In this document: positions 18,101 to 26,865 of the stretch, in pieces
How positions within the stretch are numbered: position 1 is the first letter of the stretch
Layout of the letters: each line of letters begins with the position of its first letter
Source: an uncultured Candidatus Saccharibacteria bacterium
Lineage (GTDB): Bacteria > Patescibacteriota > Saccharimonadia > Saccharimonadales > Saccharimonadaceae
Reading direction: 5' to 3'
Assembly: GCA_946404545.1 (NCBI GenBank)
Contig: CAMJDZ010000001.1
Location: forward strand, 1-64,000
DNA: 64,000 bases
Notes under the pieces: model-generated
The model's database searches: none
What the model saw: only the letters and a program-made list of their open reading frames with translations
What the model was told of the DNA's origin: nothing
Translations under genes and position numbers: made by a program

Positions 18101-20495
18101 TATCCGCCATGTGAACTACCTTCTCCGTGAAGGTAATTTTTCCGAAGTGAGACCAAGTGTTACCAAGGTATGAGCGCGCCTTGATGCCCCAACGCTCCGT
18201 TTCTTCATTGTCGCCAGTGGCATACCCATTGAAGAAGCCAAACTGTAGTCTAAAGTTTTCGAGGCCCGGGTTGGCGCCCGAATCATAAGACTTCGAGTAG
18301 TCTCTAGTTGCCCAAGGGATATATTTATCTGGGCTAAACAAGTCGACATCAAGCGTAATGTTTCTGACGAACGGCGCATTAATGAAGGCTTTTACACCCC
18401 AATATTCAAGAGTGTCGTGAATTGTAATATCGCGGAGCGAAGTGCCAGCGAAGGCAAAGTCGCCAAGATATTTAAGGTTTGGCAAATCGAAGTCGCCACC
18501 CATGTGGTATAGCTCCTGGAAGGCGGAAATACCAATAAACTCGAGGCTGCGAGGGAGATTTACCTGCATATTCACTGCGTAGCTACCCTGGAAGGCGAGG
18601 TTGCCGACACCCTTCAATGTTTCTGGGAGCTGGATTTTTTCGAGATAGCGTCCACTACCCATCTCGCCGTCGAAAGTACCATCTAGAGCCTGCTGAGTTG
18701 GCCACGAAGTACACCAGAAAACGTCATACCAGAAAGCGGAACTACCAACATATTCATAGCCTTCGCCGATGGTGATTTTCTTGAGATTATCGAAATTAGA
18801 GAAGTAAAGTGGCGCAAGAATGTTCTTATAATTGTCGTAGCCAGCGAAATCGGTTTCGAATTTATAGGATTGACCATATGCATAACCGTACGAGTTTTGC
18901 CCCCAGCTGTTTGGCTGCGAACCGCCAGTGTGCTCCTGAGTATGCGTATCGAAGCCCCAGCGGTAATCGTCGTAAGTAACATGCGTTGCGCTAACTGGCT
19001 CGTTCGCCGAATACGGCGCAATAATATTCACTTCTTCGAGCGGATAATTATAGTAATAGCCATCATTGCCGTAGTCCGTATCTCCGCCGCCAACTACAAC
19101 CCAGAACGGAAGGGTTGTACCGCTAGAGAGCGTATCGTAGGCGATTGTAACCTTTTTGAGGTTTTGGTTCTGGGCGAATAGGCCACTCTGAAGGTAATTA
19201 ATGCTTTTAGGAAGATAGAGCTCTCTAATGTCGTTGCCTCTAAAGGCGTGATAGTCAATGCGCTCCATGTTGCCAAAATCCACCTGAGTGAGCTGCGCGC
19301 CTTCGAAGGCACGAGCGCCGATACGCTTTATGTTTGTCCCGGCGAAGCTAATGCCGGCCAGGTTCGTCCCGGCGAAAGTGTCGTCTTGTAAGTAGGTGGC
19401 GTTTTCGCCAAACGAAACATTCTCAATGCTCTGGCAGTCGCGGAAAAGGCCAACGCCGTAATGATCGGTATTAATAACGATATTCTTGACGTTAGTGTTC
19501 TTAAAAATGTCGCCGCCATTGAAGCTGTTGCCATCAACGGTAATCGTGGTGCTGTCGTCAGAGAAAGTCGAACCTTCAAAAGACCCCCAGCCGACATAAT
19601 TGAAGTTGCTCGCCTTGAAATTCGTCATTTTAAGCTTATAGCCAGCAAAGGCTCGACCAACATAGTTTTTGTATGCAACGAAGCCCTTATAGGTACCGTT
19701 GCTAGTGCCGAAACTATTTTGTCTATTCCTGAAATAAGTTTTATTTGGATCATATTCGGAAGCCGGGACCGTACCATAAATGGTTGTTTCGCCATATCCG
19801 ACGATTTCTGGGGTTATCTCGAGAGCCGCACGCTCTTCGGCCGACATGTTAGCCCAGCCACTGATGCGCCCGCTCACATCTTCGATAACATATGGAATTT
19901 CGTCCCAGTCATAATTACAGACGTAGTCGTCGCCGTCCAGATAGAACGAGTTGCATTTCACGCCCTCTATTCTTACGGTCATGCTGTCACCGAGCACCAT
20001 ATTGCTACCGAAGATAAGTTCAGTCTCAACATCCGGGTCAATAATTGGCTGGACGCCAAGAATCTGAATCTTGCTAGTATTGGTCATGTCGAGGACAGTA
20101 GTAGGAACTTCCGCTACGCGGCGAGGGCTAGAGGTGCCGTAGGCGCTGTCCTGCGCGGCGACATCAGCATCGCGCAAGTAATAAGTGTTGAGGTCATTTG
20201 TGGCGCCAGAAATATTGGAGATGAGGTCGGAGAGAGATGGGACCGTAACAGTCGTTTCGTCTACAGGCTTATCATAGAAGCGAATCGTAAGCTTCTGTGG
20301 ATCAACTTGGTTGTCCGTATCAGTAATCAGCTCATATTCCCAGCGAATATCAGTAGCTTGATCTACGTATAGACCAGTTGATGGCACTGGCGCAGCAAAA
20401 GCTTGCCCGCCAAAAATAGTTGATGTTAGTGCGGCTGCCCCAAATACTGCCGCGTGCAATAAAACCCTATTTATTGCGTGTTTGTTTCTACACAT
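15141..20495 (-). CDS. BspA-like LRR_5 giant surface protein with sorting signal
   Basis: About 1784 residues from the ATG at 20495 (MCRNKHAINRV), chosen because AGGAGAG precedes it and the promoter at 20539-20567 excludes the longer frame. It starts with a signal peptide with a predicted cut after GGQAFA. Then comes a long tract of BspA/LRR_5 leucine-rich repeats (pattern LP..L..IG..AF.G..L..I) interrupted by unique loops. Near the C-terminus is a Pro/Asp spacer of PDDPIV repeats, and finally TPKTND, a hydrophobic segment and the tail SRKRR, the layout of a sortase signal with a variant LPXTG box. No sortase gene is in the window. BspA-like repeats mediate adhesion in other bacteria; a host- or surface-binding role is inferred. 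Confidence 0.92.
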   Translation of the reverse strand: MCRNKHAINRVLLHAAVFGAAALTSTIFGGQAFAAPVPSTGLYVDQATDIRWEYELITDTDNQVDPQKLTIRFYDKPVDETTVTVPSLSDLISNISGATNDLNTYYLRDADVAAQDSAYGTSSPRRVAEVPTTVLDMTNTSKIQILGVQPIIDPDVETELIFGSNMVLGDSMTVRIEGVKCNSFYLDGDDYVCNYDWDEIPYVIEDVSGRISGWANMSAEERAALEITPEIVGYGETTIYGTVPASEYDPNKTYFRNRQNSFGTSNGTYKGFVAYKNYVGRAFAGYKLKMTNFKASNFNYVGWGSFEGSTFSDDSTTITVDGNSFNGGDIFKNTNVKNIVINTDHYGVGLFRDCQSIENVSFGENATYLQDDTFAGTNLAGISFAGTNIKRIGARAFEGAQLTQVDFGNMERIDYHAFRGNDIRELYLPKSINYLQSGLFAQNQNLKKVTIAYDTLSSGTTLPFWVVVGGGDTDYGNDGYYYNYPLEEVNIIAPYSANEPVSATHVTYDDYRWGFDTHTQEHTGGSQPNSWGQNSYGYAYGQSYKFETDFAGYDNYKNILAPLYFSNFDNLKKITIGEGYEYVGSSAFWYDVFWCTSWPTQQALDGTFDGEMGSGRYLEKIQLPETLKGVGNLAFQGSYAVNMQVNLPRSLEFIGISAFQELYHMGGDFDLPNLKYLGDFAFAGTSLRDITIHDTLEYWGVKAFINAPFVRNITLDVDLFSPDKYIPWATRDYSKSYDSGANPGLENFRLQFGFFNGYATGDNEETERWGIKARSYLGNTWSHFGKITFTEKVVHMADIMDQSSDTSSSSDCFFGQTSAEEIDMSAMPWKILPRKYFNNVIVDKISLPQNLEIISHHAFVNAILQEELVLPDTVKVIGSHAFEQEELITHTKNCRWDSELFHDVCEDDPLPTIKITKLPSSLEYVGYEAFWGDHGMTGDLNAPNLKYIGSRAFMNTGIRDVLLPSGLTMLREGAFAANANLRNITIDVNLDEAYTTTSERLGTDYYTIPSYYVEWAGSLENAKVEIDSRTQQENCGWFDYQWANGYYDEHPEDLQYESKYCKEEQPLELFYTLFSKHPLVWDADKYAHFVQETQLELGDSYGTLTFGPHATQNIGGIGGFFAGLSFEKVDLSEAGWTQLTTTNSAFYRSKIGTLILPSTLEEINGASFQRAEVTNPITFPASLRKVDTSAFQWAKIGGLDIKEGLTEFGSNSFLWAEIGGEFSLPNSLRTIKNNAFMEAKGFITNMLPEGVETVGNAAFYQTDMADELTIPSTVTMIEWSAFNANNVDVHYDKVTIKPDLTNSSTSDQLVHQLLWHVDLDELVVESNMLVGLEYYADTNGHQEFYNMPMDKVTITSLPAITYGAFDKCSNLVEVDMSQNANLRDIKTEAFLDAEKLHIIKFSPALKNETVNVGQRAFVNTAFETMGDSTKEFDLTAAKFNATTQGLAFAWMPKLRTLDIPRNFSNNTIPVATFYNDTNLEEVTVDYKITLIDNGAFVNDTKIKKVFIWGNTVVKNDGLEGYTAPEWFGQGGDDDDDTDADPVDPVDPATLTIPGQADIYAYSVSPTEAYADFTRNKPEITGTFYPLDEVLYLTSNKPTVLLNDDETDFDKSDLIVYGLRRDGLILESDNWAEYDGVVFARSAKPLTFEKMAATVAADPAFGTVYDTPVPISELNFGNENFSEIDFALVPAEDDPSVRIINIVYTDGYTRGTPDTDIDPREVPDDPIVPDDPIVPDDPIVPDDPVKPDTPKTNDNLGEYLAIFGGSFAAGLGLIGWKLITSRKRR
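15265..15333 (-). repeat. 18-bp tandem repeats encoding PDDPIV
   Basis: About four near-identical 18-bp units encode a PDDPIV/PDDPV spacer between the LRR tract and the sorting signal. Such stalk repeats commonly vary in copy number. Confidence 0.85.
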
Positions 20496-20538
20496 GTATC
20501 TCTCCTGTTTCGTGTGTATTTTTGACCTCTTTGAATCC

Positions 20539-20567
20539 ATTAAAGCATAAGCAATTTGCTTTTGCAA
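20539..20567 (-). promoter_or_regulatory. Promoter of the BspA-like gene
   Basis: TTGCAA (20567-20562), 17 bp, TTTAAT (20544-20539) preceded by TGC. TSS near 20532, leaving a leader of about 37 nt with an AGGAGAG ribosome binding site. Confidence 0.6.
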
Positions 20568-20596
20568 GTACTTTTATATATTTTTGCCAAGGCGAC

Positions 20597-20628
20597 AAAA
20601 AAGTGCGAGTTTATCGCTCGCACTTTTG
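20597..20628 (-). terminator. dnaK terminator
   Basis: On the minus strand AAAAGTGCGAG pairs with CTCGCACTTTT across a 7-nt loop (arms 20617-20627 and 20599-20609), followed by TT. Confidence 0.88.
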
Positions 20629-20641
20629 TTTTGCCGCACTA

Positions 20642-22528
20642 TTATTTGTCGACTACTTCACCTTCAACGGCGCCGTCGTCATCTTTTTTGTCAGAAGATT
20701 TATCATCTTTCTTTTCTTCGGATGCAGCCTGATAGAGTTTAGCGCCAATTGGCATGATAGCATCGTTGAGTGCCTTAGTGGCAGCTTCGAGCTCATCCTT
20801 GTCATCGGCATTCTTCTCAAGCTTTTCCTTTGCTTCGGCGACAGCCTTCTTGATGGTTTCTTTGTCGTCGTCAGAGATCTTGTCCTTGTACTCATCTGGC
20901 ATCTTTTCTGCCTGATAAATCGTGTTTTCGAGGACATTCTTAGCTTCAATGGCTTCCTTTTTCTTCTTATCCTCTTCAGCATGAGCCTCGGCGTCGCGCT
21001 GAGCCTTTTCGATATCTTCCTTGCTCATGTTGCCAGAGTTCTGGATCGTAATGCTCTGCTCTTTGCCGGTGCCCTTATCCTTGGCGGTAACATTCAAGAT
21101 GCCGTTTGCGTCGAGGTTGAAGGTAACTTCGATCTGAGGGATGCCGCGTGGAGCTGGTGCGATACCGTCGAGGATGAAGCGGCCGAGAGATTTGTTGTCG
21201 GCAGCCATTTCGCGCTCGCCCTGGAGGACGTGAATTTCAACCTGTGGCTGATTATCGCTTGCGGTCGAGAAGACCTGAGACTTGCTGGTCGGAATCGTAG
21301 TGTTGCGATCAATAAGTGGAGTGCGAACACCGCCCATAGTTTCGATACCGAGAGTAAGTGGAGTGACATCGAGAAGAAGGACGTCCTTCACGTCGCCAGC
21401 CAAGACGCCACCCTGGATAGCAGCACCGACAGCCACGACCTCGTCTGGGTTCACGCCCTGCATTGGATCCTTGCCAAAGAATTTCTTGACGCGTTCAACG
21501 ACAGCTGGCATGCGGGTCATACCACCAACCATGACAACTTCGGAAATATCGGATGGCTTAAGATCAGCATCCTTCAAAGCACGTTCGACTGGGCCATCGA
21601 GCTGAGCAAGCAGTGGCTCAACGAGCTCTTCGAGCTTAGCGCGGGAAAGCGTGAGCTCGAGGTGCTTAGGACCATCAGCGTCAGCGGTAATATATGGAAG
21701 GTTAATTTCGACTTCCGTAGCGGAGCTGAGCTCTTTCTTCGCCTTCTCAGCCTCATCCTTGATGCGCTGCATAGCGGCTGCGTCCTTGCGGAGATCGACG
21801 CTATTTTCTTTTTCAAATTCACTGAGGATATAATCAACAATCTTATTATCAAAGTCTTCACCGCCGAGGTGAGTATCGCCGTTCGTAGACTTCACTTCAA
21901 AGACACCATCGCCAAGTTCGAGGACGGAAACATCGAAAGTACCGCCACCAAGGTCGAAGACGACGATTTTTTGGTCGTCATTCTTTTCGAGACCGTAAGC
22001 AAGTGCCGCTGCGGTAGGCTCGTTAATAATACGGCGAACTTCGAGACCAGCAATCTTACCAGCATCCTTCGTCGCCTGGCGCTGAGAATCGTCAAAGTAA
22101 GCAGGAACCGTAATAATAGCTTCGGTAACTTTCTCGCCGAGGAAGGCTTCTGCATCAGCCTTAATCTTGCTCAAAATCATTGCGGAAACTTCTTCCGGAG
22201 TGTATTCTTTGCCACCAAATTCAACCGCAACGCCGCTACCCTTCTTAATAATCTTGTATGGAGCGTTCTTTTTGTCGTTCTGGACTTCTTTGTCGTCGAA
22301 CTTGCGGCCGATGAGACGCTTGATACCGTAAATCGTGTTTTCTGGGTTGGTGACGCGCTGGCGTTGTGCGACCTTACCGACGAGGCGATCACCCTTCTTG
22401 GTGATAGCAACAACGGAAGGGGTCGTGCGATCACCTTCGCTGTTCGTGATAACTTCTGGCTTGCCGGCGACCATGTAGGCGAATGCCGAGTTGGTCGTAC
22501 CGAGGTCAATACCGATAATTTTGCTCAT
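20642..22528 (-). CDS. dnaK: Chaperone DnaK (Hsp70)
   Basis: A 628-residue ATP-dependent chaperone. Visible Hsp70 blocks: [14 protein letters not shown] at the start, [11 protein letters not shown] near 166, [15 protein letters not shown] near 190, [10 protein letters not shown] near 330, and the substrate domain block [17 protein letters not shown] near 382. The helical lid ends in an acidic, lysine-rich tail ([14 protein letters not shown]). SD is AGGAGG. No grpE or dnaJ is adjacent; the gene is monocistronic between its own promoter and terminator, under two CIRCE operators. Confidence 0.98.
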   Translation of the reverse strand: MSKIIGIDLGTTNSAFAYMVAGKPEVITNSEGDRTTPSVVAITKKGDRLVGKVAQRQRVTNPENTIYGIKRLIGRKFDDKEVQNDKKNAPYKIIKKGSGVAVEFGGKEYTPEEVSAMILSKIKADAEAFLGEKVTEAIITVPAYFDDSQRQATKDAGKIAGLEVRRIINEPTAAALAYGLEKNDDQKIVVFDLGGGTFDVSVLELGDGVFEVKSTNGDTHLGGEDFDNKIVDYILSEFEKENSVDLRKDAAAMQRIKDEAEKAKKELSSATEVEINLPYITADADGPKHLELTLSRAKLEELVEPLLAQLDGPVERALKDADLKPSDISEVVMVGGMTRMPAVVERVKKFFGKDPMQGVNPDEVVAVGAAIQGGVLAGDVKDVLLLDVTPLTLGIETMGGVRTPLIDRNTTIPTSKSQVFSTASDNQPQVEIHVLQGEREMAADNKSLGRFILDGIAPAPRGIPQIEVTFNLDANGILNVTAKDKGTGKEQSITIQNSGNMSKEDIEKAQRDAEAHAEEDKKKKEAIEAKNVLENTIYQAEKMPDEYKDKISDDDKETIKKAVAEAKEKLEKNADDKDELEAATKALNDAIMPIGAKLYQAASEEKKDDKSSDKKDDDGAVEGEVVDK

Positions 22529-22558
22529 TTTATCCTCCTGAGATAATTTCTTTGTCGT

Positions 22559-22585
22559 TTAGCACTCACGGTGGGTTAGTGCTAA
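22559..22585. promoter_or_regulatory. CIRCE operator, proximal copy
   Basis: TTAGCACTC (22559-22567), 9 bp, TAGTGCTAA (22577-22585), one mismatch from the CIRCE consensus right arm GAGTGCTAA. It lies in the dnaK leader, downstream of the predicted TSS. It is the known binding site for the repressor HrcA, whose gene is not in the window. Confidence 0.9.
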
Positions 22586-22596
22586 TTCTTAAGACC

Positions 22597-22634
22597 ATTG
22601 TAGTCCATTAGCACTCTACTGTCAAGAGTGCTAA
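22597..22634 (-). promoter_or_regulatory. dnaK promoter overlapped by perfect CIRCE
   Basis: A perfect CIRCE (TTAGCACTC 22608-22616, 9 bp, GAGTGCTAA 22626-22634) covers the promoter TTGACA (22625-22620), 17 bp, TACAAT (22602-22597). HrcA binding here would block RNA polymerase; a second CIRCE downstream should tighten repression. Confidence 0.95.
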
Positions 22635-22657
22635 AACAGGGGTAGAAATGAGATTTT

Positions 22658-23245
22658 TTAGTCTTTTTCGAGCATTTTGACGAAGCTTGGCGTCGTCATG
22701 AGAATTGCGCCAATTACGGAACCAAGGCCGGCTGCAATAAGATCAAACATCGTATCGTCTACGCCGACCGAAATCAGCTGCTGCATGTTTTGCCCGAGGA
22801 ACTTGTCGCTGGCAAACTCAAAGCATTCCCAACCGACTGCCACGAGCATGCAGAGCGAAATGATAAAGAGAATTTTAAAGCCGCGCGGGTTTTTCGTTAC
22901 CTTGAAATAGACGAGCGCATAGTAGCCAATGAGCGCCGAGAGCACGCCCGAACCGAAGTGGACGGCCTTATCGAAATACGGCGCGGTCTTGTACCAGTCG
23001 AGACAGATGCCGAGGTCGAGCGAAATGAAGAGAAAGACATAATAAATAAGCTGAATACGGAACGAAATATGGCTCTTGTAGACCTTTTCGACGACGGGCG
23101 GCAAGAACGGCAAAGCTAGCCCAGCAATGGCGCCGCCCCATTTATTGTAGTTTGGGTCGACAAAGATGCGCACCAAGAATAAGCCGGCCAAAATGATGAA
23201 GCAGGCGCGGATAATATACAGAATTGCTCGTTCGATTTTATTCAT
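22658..23245 (-). CDS. YjdF/DUF2238-like membrane protein
   Basis: About 195 residues with six hydrophobic segments. The motif FDKAVHFGSGVLSALIGYY (about residues 88-106), the WECFEF block and the C-terminal VDDTMFDLIAAGLGSVIGA are the conserved polar sites of YjdF/DUF2238-type membrane proteins; no activity is established for them that I know of. The start is ATG at 23245 (MNKIERAIL), 7 nt after TATAAT (23258-23253). That -10 sits inside the last codons of the upstream vWA gene (Trp-Tyr-Asn-Asn), and the two genes do not overlap (stop at 23247). Confidence 0.75.
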   Translation of the reverse strand: MNKIERAILYIIRACFIILAGLFLVRIFVDPNYNKWGGAIAGLALPFLPPVVEKVYKSHISFRIQLIYYVFLFISLDLGICLDWYKTAPYFDKAVHFGSGVLSALIGYYALVYFKVTKNPRGFKILFIISLCMLVAVGWECFEFASDKFLGQNMQQLISVGVDDTMFDLIAAGLGSVIGAILMTTPSFVKMLEKD

Positions 23246-23246
23246 A

Positions 23247-26200
23247 TTAATTATTATACCAAGTTGGAAGCGTATGAGTAGTCGGGTCAATGCCGGAGAA
23301 TATTGTATTGCGATCACCCTGGCTAACACTGCTGTTGATCTGCCAGCCGTTTAGCGGCGTGTAATCAGAGACGCCAGTACAGTACTGGAATATGTACTTG
23401 ATATCTACGATACTCTCGACATTCCAGTTACGAAGCGCTTCAACGCTCGTAATCGCAGAATCGTTATAGAAAGTCCAGGACGTACGAACCACGTTGCTCA
23501 CGTTCCAACCAGCGAGCGCAGAGATGTCCGTGAGCGAAGTCATGTTATAGAACGACCCGCCAAGGTATTTTAGGTTTGTAGTCCCCCAGCTCTGAATACC
23601 GTTGAGCGAAGTGACTTTCGCATCATTCACGAAGGCGTCTTCCATGTTTCCGAGGAGCGGCATATTCCAAGTGCTTAGACCAGATATATCGGTTAGTTCG
23701 GTCATGTTCTGGAAGGCTTTCCTTATGTGATTGACTTTCGAAACATTCCAGCCAGACAAATCGTTAAGGTCCGTCTCGCTAGTGCCCAAGAACGTGCTGT
23801 CGAGGCTAGTGATATTAGAAACATCCCAGCCGGAAATTGGCTCAAAATCCGTAATTCCATTATCGCCAGCAAACATGCTATCTAAGCTCGTAGCAGTACC
23901 GAGCCCAAGATTGCGAATAGGCTCGAGGCTAGTAATCTTCGGGAGGCCACCGAATGCAGACGCCACGGATTTTACGGACGTCAAACGCCAGTCGCTTAAT
24001 GCGTTGATATTTTCGAGATTTGCGTCGCCATAGAACATACTGTCAATTGACGTAAATGATCCGGTCGGCCAATCCTCAAGACCATGAAGATTGACAAGTT
24101 TCGTCATATAATTGAACATCCCTCTAGCATCCAAAAGACTTAGCGTATCCCATTCGGCTAGGTGTTCGAGTGTAGTAACATTCGGCATACGACAAAACGC
24201 TTCGACGGCATATTCAAGTTTCGAAACGTCCCAGTCTTCAAGCCCCTCAAAATTAGTCAAATTCGGCGCATCCTGGATAAAGTACGTCATATTCTTCAGG
24301 CTATAGGTCTTCCATTTATGCAGAGGCCTGAGGCTGGAAACTTTTGAAACGGCGAGCATGGCACTCATATCTGTTACTTTGCGAACATCCCATTCTTCCA
24401 GCGCGTCTATATCAATAATATTTGGATGGAATGCTCTGGAGAGGCTCGTAAGCTCCGTCGTCGTCCATTCCTCGACACCATCCATACTCCTAAGATTAGG
24501 TGCCTGGAAGGCTCTATACATCGTCTGTACACTTGAAACATCCCAGCCCGCTAGTGGTGAAAGCGAAGATACGGCTGTACCCTCAATGAAGAGAGCGAGT
24601 GTCGTCACATGAGAAACATCCCAACCCGCTAGTGATGCTATGCTAGCAACATTTCTGGCGCCGTAGAAAGTTTGCTCCAGGTTCGTTAGGCTAGGCGTCT
24701 CCCATCCGGCGAGCGCACTAATATCACTAACTCCAGAACCGCGAAAAGCATCATAGAGGCTGACCAGACTAGTGGTATCCCAACCTTCAAGACCCTGGAG
24801 GCTACTGAGGTAGGCTGTATCAGAAAATGTGCGCTCCATCGATGATACATGGCTGACATCCCAACCGGCGAGCGGTGCCACGGACTTAATATTCGAAGAG
24901 TTAAACATGCCGTACATGGAGGTTAAGCTGCTCGTCTGCCAATCTTTGAGTGCACTCAAGTCTTCTGTATGGCTAGCAACGAACATCTCGGTCATGCTCG
25001 TTACGCTCGAAACGTCCCAGTCTTCAAGGCCATCAAGCGTCGTGCAGCCAGAAGGTCTGGCGCCAAAGAGGCCGGTCATATCAACAACGTTCGACACGTC
25101 CCACTTAGCGAGAGGTGTCAGGTCACAAATCTGCATCCCTCTGAAAGTCGAGTTCATGTATTTCAAACTGGAGGTATCCCAGTTCGCGAATGCGCTCAGG
25201 TCTGCACTGCTGCCGAGCGTGCTAAATGCGTAATAGAGATTTTCCACTTTCGAGGCATTTAATTTCGCAAGGTCGGAAATATCCTTCAAATTACTCATGC
25301 CATAAAGGAACGAGGACGAGTTCGGGTTCATATAAATAATGTCGGCGTCCGAGTAGAAATATGCGGTTTTTGTAGTGCTGTCATACCATGTATAGACCGG
25401 CAATTCGGAATCCCGCGTAGATATAGTATTGTTGGCGCTCGGCGTAAAGTCTACCGGAAGAGTGTCTGTGTATTTAAGATTCTCAACATTTCTATAATCA
25501 GAATTCTGCCAGCCAATCGTACGCCCTTCTGCGAGCATTGCAGTCGTGGTTGGCGCGATTGATCCGTCCATCGTCTTACTAATACTCGGCTTTGCCCAAA
25601 GGGCGCGAATAACCACGTCGCCTTCTGGCATGCGGAAATAATCGTCGTTCATGCGCGTTGCATCATCGTTCGCAATCGTCCAAGCCTTGAAGGTATAACC
25701 ATCGCAACTTGGCGTATAGTCGTCGATGCCGACCGTGCTAAAAATAATTTGTTTCGTAGTCGCCGGCACGCTAGACGCATCAGTCGTGCAGCTAGCAGGA
25801 GCGTTCAAGTCATACGAGACATCATATTTAAACTGGATGATTACCGAATCGGTTGTACTAACATTATCGTTATTTGCGCCTTCGATTTTGCTCGTGACAA
25901 TTGAACGATTATTGACCTTGCAGCGCGCATCATTAAGAGCAAAGCACTCATCTTTGACCGTGAGATTTACCGTGAGCGATTGCTTCGTGCCAGAGCGATA
26001 CTTGTTATCCATCGTCCAAAGAACCGTATTGCCCGATGCCTCTGCCTCGCCCATTGTAGCCTCAACTGAATCAACCGAGTAGTAGTCGGAGTTAATTTGG
26101 TTTTCCAATCTAAACTCGCTGTACTTATAACCATCCATCGCCGCTTCAAACAGTACGTCTTCGAAGTTGTCCGTATTTGAAACAAACTGATTATCCGAGA

Positions 26201-26780
26201 CTGAGCGAATGCCCGGAATAACCGTGTCGCCAAGCTCATATTGAATGCCCTGCACGACCGCATATGGGTGCCTGTTTTTGAAGGCTTGGTAATAGCTAGT
26301 ACCGCCGCCAGTAGCTGGAAAATTTTCCATCCAATCGTAAGCGTGTGCCTCGGACGTAAAATCATGATACAGCGACGCCTGATCATTAAAGGTCCCCATC
26401 GCGACGCGGTTGCCGTCTACGATGAGAGTCGGGAGAATGTTCTTGTATGCCGCAAGGTGCTGGCTAATTCTTGCGCCAGTCATCGAGCCAGAGATATCGG
26501 TCATGATGAAGATATCTTTTTTCTTGCCGTCGCCTTTCAAAATCGAATCAACATCGTACTTGACCTGAATTTTGTTTTGCGCCAAAACCGTAGCGCTTTC
26601 ATCAATCTTCCAGGCGCCTTCTTCGCGATTCTCGAAATTTGCATTGGAATTAATCGTGAGGTGTTTGACGGAATCGGCGGACGCAAAATGATTTATCAAG
26701 AATGCAAAAACCGCACCAATCAAAATGGCGCAGGAAAAGCCAAAAAGAAGAATCTTTCTCTGTTTTTTATGTATCGACAT
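23247..26780 (-). CDS. vWA/InlB-like/DUF285 surface protein, vWA truncated
   Basis: A 1177-residue exported protein. N-terminal hydrophobic segment (about 11-30, possible cut after FASA); vWA-like domain with the MIDAS start DISGSM (about 95-100); a beta domain ending in the GTKQSLTVNLTVKD block; an InlB/Listeria-Bacteroides-type repeat (YDLNAPASC... to FRMPEGDVVIRALW, about 310-390); then some 25 DUF285 repeats (WDVS.V..M...F). It ends TLPTWYNN with no anchor. Compared with its two paralogues it lacks about 42 residues after SYYQAF (about 167), including the RRPIVLF-TDG segment that supplies the third MIDAS Asp. Its promoter matches that of 39439. Adhesin role inferred. Confidence 0.88.
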   Translation of the reverse strand: MSIHKKQRKILLFGFSCAILIGAVFAFLINHFASADSVKHLTINSNANFENREEGAWKIDESATVLAQNKIQVKYDVDSILKGDGKKKDIFIMTDISGSMTGARISQHLAAYKNILPTLIVDGNRVAMGTFNDQASLYHDFTSEAHAYDWMENFPATGGGTSYYQAFKNRHPYAVVQGIQYELGDTVIPGIRSVSDNQFVSNTDNFEDVLFEAAMDGYKYSEFRLENQINSDYYSVDSVEATMGEAEASGNTVLWTMDNKYRSGTKQSLTVNLTVKDECFALNDARCKVNNRSIVTSKIEGANNDNVSTTDSVIIQFKYDVSYDLNAPASCTTDASSVPATTKQIIFSTVGIDDYTPSCDGYTFKAWTIANDDATRMNDDYFRMPEGDVVIRALWAKPSISKTMDGSIAPTTTAMLAEGRTIGWQNSDYRNVENLKYTDTLPVDFTPSANNTISTRDSELPVYTWYDSTTKTAYFYSDADIIYMNPNSSSFLYGMSNLKDISDLAKLNASKVENLYYAFSTLGSSADLSAFANWDTSSLKYMNSTFRGMQICDLTPLAKWDVSNVVDMTGLFGARPSGCTTLDGLEDWDVSSVTSMTEMFVASHTEDLSALKDWQTSSLTSMYGMFNSSNIKSVAPLAGWDVSHVSSMERTFSDTAYLSSLQGLEGWDTTSLVSLYDAFRGSGVSDISALAGWETPSLTNLEQTFYGARNVASIASLAGWDVSHVTTLALFIEGTAVSSLSPLAGWDVSSVQTMYRAFQAPNLRSMDGVEEWTTTELTSLSRAFHPNIIDIDALEEWDVRKVTDMSAMLAVSKVSSLRPLHKWKTYSLKNMTYFIQDAPNLTNFEGLEDWDVSKLEYAVEAFCRMPNVTTLEHLAEWDTLSLLDARGMFNYMTKLVNLHGLEDWPTGSFTSIDSMFYGDANLENINALSDWRLTSVKSVASAFGGLPKITSLEPIRNLGLGTATSLDSMFAGDNGITDFEPISGWDVSNITSLDSTFLGTSETDLNDLSGWNVSKVNHIRKAFQNMTELTDISGLSTWNMPLLGNMEDAFVNDAKVTSLNGIQSWGTTNLKYLGGSFYNMTSLTDISALAGWNVSNVVRTSWTFYNDSAITSVEALRNWNVESIVDIKYIFQYCTGVSDYTPLNGWQINSSVSQGDRNTIFSGIDPTTHTLPTWYNN

Positions 26781-26836
26781 AGCAAATAATGAGCTATTTT
26801 CGATTCCATTTTTGTTTTAACCCAACACTTGGTAAA

Positions 26837-26865
26837 AGTATAAGCTTTTTCAGGGAAAAAGTCAA
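26837..26865 (-). promoter_or_regulatory. Promoter of the 23247-26780 surface gene
   Basis: TTGACT (26865-26860), 17 bp, TATACT (26842-26837). The sequence around it (GCTTATACTTTTA and a T5/A5-rich spacer) is nearly the same as at 43253-43281. The -35 overlaps the 3' end of xfp part 2, and the leader is about 50 nt. Confidence 0.75.
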
